The position numbers were made by a program, and so were the translations under genes. A stretch of DNA of 64,000 nt from contig NZ_FRCS01000005.1 in the NCBI RefSeq assembly GCF_900143005.1, positions 62,001 to 126,000 on the forward strand, read 5' to 3'. The DNA is from Cryptosporangium aurantiacum (GTDB lineage: Bacteria > Actinomycetota > Actinomycetes > Mycobacteriales > Cryptosporangiaceae). Shown here in pieces: positions 33,213-42,069 of the stretch. The first letter of the stretch is position 1. Each line of letters starts with the position of its first letter. The notes under the pieces are model-generated. The model did not search any database. It saw only the letters and a list, made by a program, of their open reading frames with translations, and was not told the origin of the DNA.

Positions 33213-34534
33213 TGGGCGCTCCCCGGGACCAGTTCGAGTACGGCGCGACGGGCCGGACGCAGCGTCTGCGCGGCGGCGACGACCTGCTCGGCGGTCACCT
33301 CGGCCAACAGGTGCGGCAGGTCGTTGATCAGCTCCGCGCGGCCACGCTGCTGCTCGAGCACCGCGATGCTGAGCGTGCGGCCGAGCACGGCGTCGACTTC
33401 TCTGAGCAGGTGGGCAGCGAGGCGCGCCTGCACCCGGGACAGTTCACCCGGCGCCAGGCCCGAACCGGCCAGCCGTTCGATTTCCTGATCGATCGCGGTG
33501 ATCACCTTGTCGGTCTCCACCGTCGGCGGGTAGTGCGCCTGCAGTAGCAGCGCGGTGGGGTCCCGGACGTCGAACGGGTCACCCATGAAACCCAGGTAGC
33601 CCGAGACGCTGGTCGCGATCGCGTCGTTCAGCACCAGCCGCTCCTGCAACCGGGACGCGTCGCCGTCGGTGAGCACCTCGGCCAGCACGACGTACGGCAG
33701 GTACGCCGCGAGGTCGTTGACCGGGTCGGGCACCCGCCAAGCCATCGCCACGGCGGGCAGCGGCGCCATCGCGTCGTGGTGGACGGCCCGCCGCTCGGAC
33801 GTCAGGTCGGGCTCGGCGAACGACGGCCGTACCGGCACCGGACGCTCCGCGACGTCACCGAAGTGCCGCTCGATCAGCGCGGTGGCTCCGGCGACGTCCA
33901 GGTCACCGCCGACGGCGAGCACGGCGTTTCCGGGCGCGTAGTACGTCGAGAAGAAGCTCTGTGCGTCCTCGACCGTCGCGGACTCGAGGTCTTCGAACGA
34001 GCCGTAACCGTCGTGGGAGTTCGCGAACGTGTCGAACATGACCGGCGGCAGCAGCAGCCACGGGAAGCCGCCGTAGGGCCGGTTCTTGACGTTGACCCGG
34101 ATCTCTTCCTTCACCACCGCGATCTGGTTCGCGAGGTTCTCCGCGGTCAGCTCCGGACGTCGCATCCGGTCGGCCTCGAGGAAGAGCGCGCGCTCGAGCG
34201 CGTTGCTGGGCAGCGTCTCGTAGTAGTCGGTGTAGTCGAGGTGGGTGCTGCCGTTGAAAACGCCACCGGACGCCTGCACGTACCGGAAGTGGGCGAGTTT
34301 CTCCAGGTTCTCCGACCCCTGGAACATGAGGTGCTCGAACAGGTGCGCGAAGCCGGTGCGGCCCTGTGGCTCGGAGCGGATTCCGACGTCGTAGACGACG
34401 CCGACCGCGATCACCGGTGCGGATCGATCGGGTGTGAGGACGACGCGGAGTCCGTTGGGCAGCGTGAACCGCTCGACCGGGAAGCCGGTGGCGGGAATCA
34501 TGACCGGCGCGCCGGCAGAGGTGGGTGCAGACAC
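33209..34534 (-). CDS. M16 family zinc metallopeptidase, catalytic subunit
   Basis: A 441-residue insulinase-like peptidase with inverted zinc motif HLFEH (FAHLFEHLMFQGS near residue 65) and the distal glutamate segment (VVKEEIRVNVKNRPYGG). Start: GTG at 34534 with TAGGGT (34542-34547) 7 nt upstream. There is no signal peptide, so it is cytoplasmic. It is the first gene of a three-gene overlapping operon with its inactive paralogue and nudC. Confidence 0.93.
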   Translation of the reverse strand: MSAPTSAGAPVMIPATGFPVERFTLPNGLRVVLTPDRSAPVIAVGVVYDVGIRSEPQGRTGFAHLFEHLMFQGSENLEKLAHFRYVQASGGVFNGSTHLDYTDYYETLPSNALERALFLEADRMRRPELTAENLANQIAVVKEEIRVNVKNRPYGGFPWLLLPPVMFDTFANSHDGYGSFEDLESATVEDAQSFFSTYYAPGNAVLAVGGDLDVAGATALIERHFGDVAERPVPVRPSFAEPDLTSERRAVHHDAMAPLPAVAMAWRVPDPVNDLAAYLPYVVLAEVLTDGDASRLQERLVLNDAIATSVSGYLGFMGDPFDVRDPTALLLQAHYPPTVETDKVITAIDQEIERLAGSGLAPGELSRVQARLAAHLLREVDAVLGRTLSIAVLEQQRGRAELINDLPHLLAEVTAEQVVAAAQTLRPARRAVLELVPGSAQ

Positions 34535-34905
34535 GCCCCCGACCCTAGCTGCCTCACAGGCTCACCGACTGCGACGGCGGGCTCCACGACGGAAACGGCA
34601 CACTCGTGACCGAAGGGCGTTCCGGGCATCGGGTCGGCTACTGCTCATCCGAACCGACTCGGAACGCCGAGACACCGAACGTTTGGCCTGGCCAACCACC
34701 TTGCCGCCGAATATTCCTCGGAACTGTCCCGTCGTACGGTGGCTAAATCGATGCAGAGCGCTCACCTCGGCGAACCCCGCACATGGCCGCGCGCCCAGCC
34801 GTACCGTGTGCCACATCACACTCTGTTCCGGCGTCCGCCCGCCGGTCAACGCGGGAACCACCGCACGCCGCGGCGGGCCGCCGGGGGGCGAAGGAGCGAC
34901 GCAGC
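34535..34905. promoter_or_regulatory. 371-bp divergent intergenic region with palindrome
   Basis: No credible gene is present. It holds the leaderless-type -10 of the M16 operon (34542-34547) and a palindrome TTGGCC-T-GGCCAA at 34683-34695, about 210 bp before the acyl-CoA ligase gene. The palindrome may be an operator for the fatty-acid gene; this is unproven. Confidence 0.35.
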
Positions 34906-36756
34906 ATGACCGTCACCGTGGACACCGGGCACCGCTCGATCGGCCAGTTATTCCTCGCCCAGGTGGCGAAGAACCCCAGCGGGCGCGCGTTCGCCGGCCC
35001 GTCGCCGATCACCACCGCCGCGCCGGGGACCATCGGAACGACCACCCTGACCTGGCAGGAGACCGCCGACCAGGTCAGCGCGCTGGCGGCCGGCCTGGTC
35101 GAACTCGGCGTGCAGCCAGGTGACCGGATCGGGATCGCTTCCGGCACCAGGGTCGAGTGGATCCTCGCCGACCTCGCGATCATGTGCGCCGGTGGTGCGA
35201 CCACCACGATCTACCCCACCACCGAGGCCGGGGACGCGGCGTTCATCCTCGCCGACTCCGGCAGCTCGATCCTGTTCGCCGAGGACGCGGCGCAGCTGGC
35301 CAAGTTCCGTGCGAAGGCCGCCGACCTGCCCGACCTCCGGGCGATCGTCGTCTTCGACGGCACCGACATCGACCGGGAAGCCAGCGGCCCGGAGGTCCTC
35401 ACGCTCGCCGAGCTGCACGAGCGCGGGAGCGAGCGGCTGGCAGGTGAGCCCTCGCTGATCGAACAGCGGGTCGCGGGCATCGGCCCCGACGACCTGGCGA
35501 CGCTGATCTACACGTCCGGCACCACCGGCCGGCCGAAGGGCGTCCGGCTGGTGCACGCGAACTGGATCTGGGAGTCGAACGCGCAGGCCAAGCTCGGCAT
35601 CATCGAGGACAACGACCTGCAGTACCTCTGGCTGCCGATGGCGCACTCGTTCGGCAAGGTGCTGCTCTGCGCCCAGCTGACGCTCGGCTTCGAGAGCTAC
35701 GTCGACGGGCGGGTCGACAAGATCATCGAGACCCTGCCGGTCGTGAAGCCGACCACGATGGCCGGCGTGCCCCGGATCTACGAGAAGGTCTACAACCGCG
35801 TTCGCACGATGGCCCAGGACAAGGGCGGCGCGACCTGGAAGATCTTCAACTGGGCACTCGGCGTCGGCCGCGAGGTCGTGGCGCTGCGCGAGCAGGGCAA
35901 GGAGCCGTCCGGCCTGCTCGCGGTGAAGTACGCGGTCGCGACGAAGCTCGTCTTCAGCAAGCTCCAGGAGCGCTTCGGTGGCCGGATGCGCGGAATGATC
36001 TCCGGCGCGGCGCCGCTCTCCCGCGAGGTCGCCGAGTTCTTCCACGCGGCAGGCGTCCCGATCTACGAGGGCTACGGCCTCACCGAGACGACCGCCGGTG
36101 CGTTCGTCAACCTGCCGGAGAAGTTCAAGCTGGGCACGGTCGGGCTCCCGCTGGGTGACCTCGAGGTGAAGATCGCCGAGGACGGCGAGATCCTGCTGCG
36201 CGGCGGCAACGTGATGCGCGGCTACCACCACCTGCCCGAGGAGACCGAGAAGGTGCTCTCCGACGACGGCTGGTTCCACACCGGCGACATCGGCGAGCTC
36301 GACGACGGCTTCCTGCGCATCACCGACCGCAAGAAGGACCTGGTCAAGACGTCCGGCGGCAAGTACATCGCGCCGTCGTACATCGAGGGGCTGTTCAAGA
36401 CGATCGTCCCGCAGGTGAGCCAGGTGATCGTGCATACGCGGAACTACTGCACGATGCTGATCACGGTGGACCCGGACGAGATCAAGACCTGGGCGCAGGG
36501 CGCCGGCCTGGAGTCGCTGTCGGTGCCGGAGCTGGCCGGCCACCCGCAACTGCGGGCGCACGTCCAGGCCGGGATCGATCAGCTGAACGGGCAGCTCAAC
36601 CGCTGGGAGACGATCAAGGGGTTCGTGATCCTGCCGCACGACCTGTCGGTCGACAACGGTGAGATCACGCCGTCGCTCAAGGTCCGCCGCAAGTTCGTCG
36701 AGGAGAAGTACTCCAAGGAACTCGACGCTCTCTACGCGGGGTCGTCCGCCGACTGA
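34906..36756 (+). CDS. long-chain fatty acid-CoA ligase (AMP-binding, FadD15-like)
   Basis: A 616-residue ANL-superfamily enzyme that activates fatty acids as acyl-adenylates and then acyl-CoA. P-loop A3 is YTSGTTGRPKGV (about residue 203). A5 is YEGYGLTET, A7 FHTGDIGELDDG and A8 DRKKDLVKTSGGKYIAPS. The sequence belongs to the long-chain, ACSBG/FadD15-like branch judging by the extended N-terminus and WGIN-type linker. GAAGGAG precedes the ATG. A terminator follows directly, so it is monocistronic. Confidence 0.93.
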   Translation: MTVTVDTGHRSIGQLFLAQVAKNPSGRAFAGPSPITTAAPGTIGTTTLTWQETADQVSALAAGLVELGVQPGDRIGIASGTRVEWILADLAIMCAGGATTTIYPTTEAGDAAFILADSGSSILFAEDAAQLAKFRAKAADLPDLRAIVVFDGTDIDREASGPEVLTLAELHERGSERLAGEPSLIEQRVAGIGPDDLATLIYTSGTTGRPKGVRLVHANWIWESNAQAKLGIIEDNDLQYLWLPMAHSFGKVLLCAQLTLGFESYVDGRVDKIIETLPVVKPTTMAGVPRIYEKVYNRVRTMAQDKGGATWKIFNWALGVGREVVALREQGKEPSGLLAVKYAVATKLVFSKLQERFGGRMRGMISGAAPLSREVAEFFHAAGVPIYEGYGLTETTAGAFVNLPEKFKLGTVGLPLGDLEVKIAEDGEILLRGGNVMRGYHHLPEETEKVLSDDGWFHTGDIGELDDGFLRITDRKKDLVKTSGGKYIAPSYIEGLFKTIVPQVSQVIVHTRNYCTMLITVDPDEIKTWAQGAGLESLSVPELAGHPQLRAHVQAGIDQLNGQLNRWETIKGFVILPHDLSVDNGEITPSLKVRRKFVEEKYSKELDALYAGSSAD

Positions 36757-36762
36757 CCTGAA

Positions 36763-36791
36763 GCCCGCCCAGAGCGTCGTTCTGGGCGGGC
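36763..36791. terminator. bidirectional terminator hairpin
   Basis: A perfect 11-bp stem, GCCCGCCCAGA (36763-36773) with TCTGGGCGGGC (36781-36791), and a 7-nt loop. It lies between the convergent acyl-CoA ligase gene and collagen-like gene. Confidence 0.7.
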
Positions 36792-36798
36792 CGCCCAC

Positions 36799-37965
36799 TC
36801 ACGCGGGCTGAATGCTCGCGATGATCTTGTCGATCTCGACGTTGTACTGCTTGTGGGTGTCCGGGATCGAGATGTAGAGCACCGCGGCATCGGGGCGGCC
36901 CACGTCCACCAGCACCACCGCCACCTGCTCGCCCCGCGCCTGGAGTCCGGCCGCCTCGAACGTCAGGTGGAACGTCGACACCCATGCCGGGCGCCCGCCG
37001 ACCACGACCTGCTCGTCGCGGGTCTGTTCCTTGATGTTCGGCTGCGGGTAGTAGGCGCGCCGGACGTCCTCGGCGACCTGACGGCCCGCGCAGGGCAGGT
37101 TCAGCGAAAGGCTGTCGCCGACGGTCGCGGGGACCTTGCCGGAGAGCACCGAGGCCAGGTAGTCGCCGCCGGAGTACTGCTCGGTCACGAAGTAGTAGCC
37201 GGTGCTGAAGTCGACGCCGAGGGTTCCCTGTCCCCACGAGCCCTGGTCCCAGAGCTTCCAGGGGTTGTCGAGCCGGAGATAGGAGATGCCGGAGTCGCGG
37301 TCGGTGATGCGCGGCCCGTCGACCGGCGTGGCCTCCTCGCCGCCCGGTGGCGGGTTCTCCGAGGCAGGGGGGCACAGCTGGGCGAGCGGCGGCTTCGACG
37401 GCCCGGGGTCGTCGCCCGCGATCGGGCCGAACAGCGGCGTCTGCTCGCTGCGGAAGAAGCCGGTGGCGGAGATCGCCAGCACGACGACGAGCCCGACGGC
37501 CAGGACGACGCCCGCGGCGACGAGCCAGCGCGCCACGGCCGGCTTTCCCGGCCGACCCGGCTCACCAGGCCCACCGGGGCGGCCAGGCCCACCGGGGCCG
37601 CCGGGCTTGCCCGGCCCACCGGGTCCGATCGTCCCTGGCGTGCGGCCGGGATACGCCGGCGCCCCACCGGACCACGAGCCACCCCCGGCCGCGCCGGGAA
37701 CGCCGGCGCCGGAAACGCCGCTACCGGGCGTCCCGCTACCGGGAACGCCACCGCCGGGCGTCCCGCTACCGCGGACGCCACCGCTGGATGCCCCACCGCC
37801 GGATGCCCCGCTGCCGGGGGCCCCGGTGCCGGGCGCACCGCTACCGGGAGCTGCGGCGCCGGGCGCGGGCGGTAGCCAGGTCACCGCGGGCTCGCCGGAA
37901 CCGGCGGACGGCCGTGCCCACGGGCTGTCTGCGGCACCCCCCGCCGGCGCTCCGGGCGTCGTCAT
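36799..37965 (-). CDS. membrane protein with Gly-rich repeats and collagen-like segment
   Basis: A 388-residue type II membrane protein. Residues about 30-100 are Gly/Ser/Ala/Pro repeats (GxGxPG units). Residues about 110-142 are uninterrupted Gly-X-Y triplets like collagen, immediately before the transmembrane helix (WLVAAGVVLAVGLVVVLAISA). The extracytoplasmic domain of about 210 residues has two conserved Cys (LCPP and LPCAG) and ends in SIPDTHKQYNVEIDKIIASIQPA. That C-terminal domain recurs in actinobacterial envelope proteins of unknown role. The N-terminal repeats are cytoplasmic by topology. Confidence 0.8.
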   Translation of the reverse strand: MTTPGAPAGGAADSPWARPSAGSGEPAVTWLPPAPGAAAPGSGAPGTGAPGSGASGGGASSGGVRGSGTPGGGVPGSGTPGSGVSGAGVPGAAGGGSWSGGAPAYPGRTPGTIGPGGPGKPGGPGGPGRPGGPGEPGRPGKPAVARWLVAAGVVLAVGLVVVLAISATGFFRSEQTPLFGPIAGDDPGPSKPPLAQLCPPASENPPPGGEEATPVDGPRITDRDSGISYLRLDNPWKLWDQGSWGQGTLGVDFSTGYYFVTEQYSGGDYLASVLSGKVPATVGDSLSLNLPCAGRQVAEDVRRAYYPQPNIKEQTRDEQVVVGGRPAWVSTFHLTFEAAGLQARGEQVAVVLVDVGRPDAAVLYISIPDTHKQYNVEIDKIIASIQPA

Positions 37966-38016
37966 TCGTCACCGCTCCCACGCATCGATCCGGCCCGGGC
38001 GCGGCGTCGCGCGTCT

Positions 38017-38262
38017 TCAGTCAGCGGTCCGATACCAGTCCGCGCCGGAGACGTCCCGGGTCGCGGCGATGAAACTTCTGACGCTCACGCCGCGCTCGAC
38101 GCCCCCATCCTCCCTCACGGACTCCACCCGGTCACGTGCACCGGAGATGTCTGGTACGCGCCAGGGTGTCAGCGCTACCAGCGCCGCCACCACCAGGCCC
38201 GTGGCAGCGCTGAGCACCACCGTCGACCACCCGGCAGCTTGAGCTCGCCGGTACAAGCGCAT
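38017..38262 (-). CDS. small single-pass membrane protein
   Basis: An 81-residue protein with one transmembrane helix (VVLSAATGLVVAALVAL, residues about 14-32) and a polar C-terminal part. GGGAGG lies about 9 nt before the ATG at 38262; a longer in-frame start at 38319 lacks such a site. No family is recognised. It lies 51 bp upstream of the collagen-like membrane protein gene on the same strand, so the two may form a unit. Confidence 0.58.
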   Translation of the reverse strand: MRLYRRAQAAGWSTVVLSAATGLVVAALVALTPWRVPDISGARDRVESVREDGGVERGVSVRSFIAATRDVSGADWYRTAD

Positions 38263-38447
38263 CCTCGACACCTCCCGGTCGGTCCCGGACGACGCCGGGC
38301 CGGAGTAAAACTCCCTCACGCGGTAGGACGTTCCGCGAGGGCGGTCGGTTGCATGACAGCGCTAGTCTGCGCTCCCCGCGGTCGGGAATCTGTCAGCGGG
38401 CCAACGCACCAATGTCGCGATTCGGTCACTAAGCACCCAAGATCGAG

Positions 38448-38508
38448 ACTCCCGGCGCCGGGAGTGATTTAGATCCTAAGGTTGCCCACGACGTATCCAG
38501 ATATCTGG
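38448..38508. promoter_or_regulatory. two palindromes upstream of the secreted nucleotidase gene
   Basis: ACTCCCGGC/GCCGGGAGT (38448-38465) and CCAGATATCTGG (38497-38508) are perfect dyads. The second lies 18 bp before the ATG, so it could be an operator or an mRNA hairpin near the ribosome binding site. The rest of 38263-38526 holds nothing I can name. Confidence 0.35.
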
Positions 38509-38526
38509 TGCCCACCGAGGTGAGCG

Positions 38527-40380
38527 ATGTCGACCCCTCCCGTCCGCCGTCGAGCGTTCCGTTCGCTGGCTTTGTCGGTCCTCGCCGCCGGCCTGGTCGC
38601 GGCGCTCCCCCTAGCCGGCGCCGCACCCGGTGGCACCGCCGATCCGGCGGCCGACGCCTGGACCCCGCTGACGCCGGTCACGGTCGCGTACTCGGAAGCG
38701 GTTCCGCAGTCCCAGCGCGCCACCGGCCAGCTGCTGTCGTTCAACGACTTCCACGGCGCGATCGACCCGCCGACCGGCAGCGGTGGTCTGGTCAACGGCG
38801 TCCCGGCGGGTGGGTCGGAGTATCTGGCCACGACCGTGCGGAAGCTCCGGAGGGAAGCCGGACGCACCCCGACGATCACGGTCGGCGCGGGTGACATGGT
38901 CGGCGCCTCACCGCTGGTCTCGGCCGCGTTCCACGACGAACCCGCGATCGAGGCACTGTCGACGCTCGGCCTGGAGATCAACGCGGTCGGCAACCACGAG
39001 TTCGACGAAGGTGTCACCGAACTCAAGCGCCTGCAGTACGGCGGGTGCCACCCGACCGACGGCTGCCAGGACGGGGACGGCTTCGCGGGTGCGAAGTTCC
39101 GCTTCCTCGCCGCGAACGTCGTGGACAAGACGACGAAGAAGCCGATCTTCCCCGCCTACACGATCCGTACGGTCGGCGGCGTCAAGGTCGGGTTCGTCGG
39201 CATGACGCTCAAGGGAACCCCGAGCATCGTCAACCCGACCGGGATCACCAGTGTGGACTTCCTGGACGAGGCCGAGACCGCGAACAAGTACGCCGCCGAG
39301 TTGAAGAAGCGCGGTGTCAAAGCCATGGTGCTGCTGATCCACCAGGGCGGCAGCCAGACCGGGTCCACTCCCGACCCGTCGGGCTGCGCGAGCTTCGCCG
39401 GTGACATCACGCCGATCGTCGCGAAGATCGACCCCGCGTACGGCGTCGTCGTCTCCGGCCACACGCACCGGTTCTACAGCTGCGCGCTGCCCAACTCCTC
39501 CGGGAAGACCTCGGTGGTCACCAGCGCGGGCACGAACGGCGTGCTGGTCACCGACATCGACGCGACGTTCGACAAGCGGTCCGGAACGTTCGCCACGGTG
39601 TCCGCGCGCAACGTGATCGCGGAGAACGGCGTCAGGAACCCGGACGGCACCTGGAAGACCGACGCCAGCGGCGCGTTCGTGCGGGATCCGGCGAAGGCGG
39701 ACCCCGCGGTGAAGCGGGTCGCCGACAAGTACCGCGCCGCGGTCGCACCGATCGCGAACGAGGTGATCGGGTCGATCACCGCGGACATTACGAACGCGAA
39801 CAACGCGGCCGGTGAGAGCGCGCTCGGCGACGTGATCGCGGACGCCCAGCTGCGGTACACGGCGACCAGCGCGAGCGCCCAGATCGCGCTGATGAACCCG
39901 GGCGGTATCCGGGCGTCGCTGCTCTTCGCGAACTCGCCCGGTGGTGAGCCGCCGGGCCAGGTGACGTACGGCGAGGCGTTCACCGTCCAGCCGTTCAACA
40001 ACCTGGTCGTGACGCAGACGCTCACCGGGCAGCAGCTCAAGGACGTACTCGAGCAGCAGTTCGTCGGGTTCGACGGGCAGACCACGCAGCGGATCCTGCA
40101 GGTCTCGGCCGGGTTCACGTACTCGTACAACGCGGCGGCCGCCGCCGGTTCCCGGGTCAGCGCGATGACGCTGAACGGGACGCCGATCGACCTGGCCACC
40201 ACGTACCGGGTGACGACGAACGACTTCCTCGCGAACGGCGGCGACGGCTTCACGAACCTCACCGAGGGCACGGCCAGGGCGACGGCGCCCGGCTTCGACA
40301 TCGACGCGCTCACCGCGTACCTCGGCGCCGGCGCCCCGATCGCCCCCGGCCCGCAGAACCGCATCACGAAACTAGGCTGA
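38527..40380 (+). CDS. secreted bifunctional metallophosphatase/5'-nucleotidase
   Basis: A 617-residue UshA-like enzyme. The signal peptide (residues 1-32) includes RRRAF, so Tat export is possible. The metallophosphoesterase domain has FNDFHG, GAGDMVGAS, GNHEFDEG and SGHTHRF in order, all metal ligands present. The C-terminal nucleotide-specificity domain has NPGGIR and NNLVVTQTLTG. It probably salvages extracellular nucleotides. GAGGTGAG precedes the ATG. The VOC gene follows within 3 bp. Confidence 0.94.
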   Translation: MSTPPVRRRAFRSLALSVLAAGLVAALPLAGAAPGGTADPAADAWTPLTPVTVAYSEAVPQSQRATGQLLSFNDFHGAIDPPTGSGGLVNGVPAGGSEYLATTVRKLRREAGRTPTITVGAGDMVGASPLVSAAFHDEPAIEALSTLGLEINAVGNHEFDEGVTELKRLQYGGCHPTDGCQDGDGFAGAKFRFLAANVVDKTTKKPIFPAYTIRTVGGVKVGFVGMTLKGTPSIVNPTGITSVDFLDEAETANKYAAELKKRGVKAMVLLIHQGGSQTGSTPDPSGCASFAGDITPIVAKIDPAYGVVVSGHTHRFYSCALPNSSGKTSVVTSAGTNGVLVTDIDATFDKRSGTFATVSARNVIAENGVRNPDGTWKTDASGAFVRDPAKADPAVKRVADKYRAAVAPIANEVIGSITADITNANNAAGESALGDVIADAQLRYTATSASAQIALMNPGGIRASLLFANSPGGEPPGQVTYGEAFTVQPFNNLVVTQTLTGQQLKDVLEQQFVGFDGQTTQRILQVSAGFTYSYNAAAAAGSRVSAMTLNGTPIDLATTYRVTTNDFLANGGDGFTNLTEGTARATAPGFDIDALTAYLGAGAPIAPGPQNRITKLG

Positions 40381-40383
40381 GGC

Positions 40384-41103
40384 ATGCCGATCGCGCGGTT
40401 TCGGGACTTGTGTCTGGACGCCCAGGAGGGGGAAGCCGAGGGGCTGAGTCGCTTCTGGGCGGACGTGCTCGGAACGGTCACCTCCCCGGCCAACGGGAGC
40501 GGGTTTCGCGTCGAGGCGCGGCCCGGGGCGTCCAGGGCGACCCAGCTCTGGGTCAACGTCGTCCCGGAACCGCGGGTCGGCAAGTCCCGCGTCCACCTCG
40601 ACCTCCGGCTTCCGGAGCCCGATCCGTCCCCGCTGCTGGCACTCGGCGCCCGGATCGTCACCGAGCCGGGTGTCGACCGGTGGTGGGTTCTCGCGGACCC
40701 GGACGGCAACCTGTTCTGCGTGTTTCCCCCCGAGGGTGCTCCACCGCCGGTCGGCGTGCCGGCCGCACCGTTCGAGCTGGTCGTCGACTGCCGGGACGGC
40801 CTGGTCCTGGCGACGTGGTGGGCGGCGCAGCTCGGCGGCGAGGTGAAGGAGCCCGCGCACAAGGAGTTCGCCTGGATCGAGGGCGCGGCGGGCTTTCCCT
40901 GGGAGGCCTGGGTGTTCGGCCCGGTACCCGAGCCCAAGAGCGTGAAGAACCGACTGCACTGGGACGTCACGCTCGACGAGCCCGACCCCGCACCGCTGGT
41001 CGCCGCCGGGGCGACGCTGCTCCGCTCACCGGACGACGACATCCGGTGGTGGATCCTGACCGATCCGGAGGGCAACGAATTCTGCGCGTTCCCGCCCGAG
41101 TAG
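40384..41103 (+). CDS. VOC superfamily protein with tandem glyoxalase-like domains
   Basis: A 239-residue protein of two homologous halves: residues about 1-118 and 125-239 each end in a similar strand motif (WWVLADPDGNLFCVFPPE and WWILTDPEGNEFCAFPPE). It is of the glyoxalase_6 type seen in Actinobacteria. No catalytic reaction can be assigned. It starts 3 bp after the nucleotidase stop; TAGGCT overlaps that stop and lies 5 nt before the ATG. Confidence 0.88.
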   Translation: MPIARFRDLCLDAQEGEAEGLSRFWADVLGTVTSPANGSGFRVEARPGASRATQLWVNVVPEPRVGKSRVHLDLRLPEPDPSPLLALGARIVTEPGVDRWWVLADPDGNLFCVFPPEGAPPPVGVPAAPFELVVDCRDGLVLATWWAAQLGGEVKEPAHKEFAWIEGAAGFPWEAWVFGPVPEPKSVKNRLHWDVTLDEPDPAPLVAAGATLLRSPDDDIRWWILTDPEGNEFCAFPPE

Positions 41104-41146
41104 GTACTGTCGGGTACCACGCGCCCCTGCCGGGAGGTACCGCCCC

Positions 41147-41998
41147 ATGCCCCAGGACGAACTGACGCTCGAGCAGTGGAGTTCCGGGAGTTTGACGTTC
41201 GACGTCCGGGTGAGCGGTCCGCACGACGGTGAGCCGGTGGTGCTGCTGCACGGTTTCCCGCAGAACTCCGGCGAATGGGACGCCGTCAGCCGGCGGCTGA
41301 ACGAGGCCGGCTACCGCACGTACGCGCCCGACCAGCGGGGCTACTCCCCCGGCGCTCGTCCGCAGGGCGTCGACGCGTACCGGATGGACCACCTCGTGGC
41401 GGACGTCGTCTCGCTGCTGGACTCACGGGACCTGGAGTCGGCGCACATCGTCGGCCACGACTGGGGCGCCGCAGTGGCGTGGCACCTCACCGGGCGGCAT
41501 CCCGATCGCGTGCGCACGCTGACCGCGCTCTCGGTGCCGCACCCGCACGCGCTGATCAACGCCCTGCGCGACGACCCCGACCAGCGCAAGAAGTCGACGT
41601 ACATGCTGTTCTTCCGACGCCGCTGGGTGTCCGAACGAGCGCTGCTCACGTTCGACGGCCGGTTGCTGCGGCGGTCGTTCGACGGCTCGGGGCTGTCCCG
41701 GGCGGACGTCGACCGGTACGTCCGGCCGCTGAAGGAACGCGGCGCGCTGACCGGAGCCTTGAACTGGTACCGGGCAATGTCCGGCCGGGAGTCCGCGGAG
41801 GCGGCCCCGGTCCGCGTCCCGACCACGTACGTCTGGAGCGACGGCGATCTCGCGCTCGGCCGCGCCGCGGCGGAGGCGTGCGGCACGTTCGTCGAGAGCG
41901 ACTACACGTACGTCGAGCTGACCGGCCTGAGCCACTGGCTCCCCGACCAGGCCCCCGAGCGCATCGCCGAGATCATCCTGGCGCGCGTCCGCGGCTGA
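41147..41998 (+). CDS. alpha/beta hydrolase, epoxide hydrolase-like
   Basis: A 283-residue hydrolase. HGFPQNSGEW is the oxyanion-hole region, GHDWGA carries an Asp nucleophile (the epoxide hydrolase and dehalogenase type rather than Ser), and GLSHWLP gives the catalytic His. The lid contains the tyrosine candidates expected for epoxide opening. GGGAGG lies about 9 nt before the ATG. No signal peptide. The substrate is unknown. Confidence 0.9.
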   Translation: MPQDELTLEQWSSGSLTFDVRVSGPHDGEPVVLLHGFPQNSGEWDAVSRRLNEAGYRTYAPDQRGYSPGARPQGVDAYRMDHLVADVVSLLDSRDLESAHIVGHDWGAAVAWHLTGRHPDRVRTLTALSVPHPHALINALRDDPDQRKKSTYMLFFRRRWVSERALLTFDGRLLRRSFDGSGLSRADVDRYVRPLKERGALTGALNWYRAMSGRESAEAAPVRVPTTYVWSDGDLALGRAAAEACGTFVESDYTYVELTGLSHWLPDQAPERIAEIILARVRG

Positions 41999-42047
41999 AC
42001 TCCGCTCGGGCCCCGGCGAGGCGGTAGCGGGGATCGCGCACCATATT

Positions 42048-42069
42048 GCCCATAATGCGCGTTATGGGC
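42048..42069 (+). promoter_or_regulatory. palindrome over the M6 protease start and -10
   Basis: Inverted repeat GCCCATAA-TGCGCG-TTATGGGC. It contains CATAAT (42051-42056), placed 7 nt before the ATG at 42064. The dyad therefore covers a probable -10 and the start codon, good for a repressor or an mRNA hairpin. Confidence 0.45.

Noticed and set aside
34948..36798. A 616-codon minus-strand frame opposite the acyl-CoA ligase
   Set aside because: Mirror of the real gene with composition bias only.
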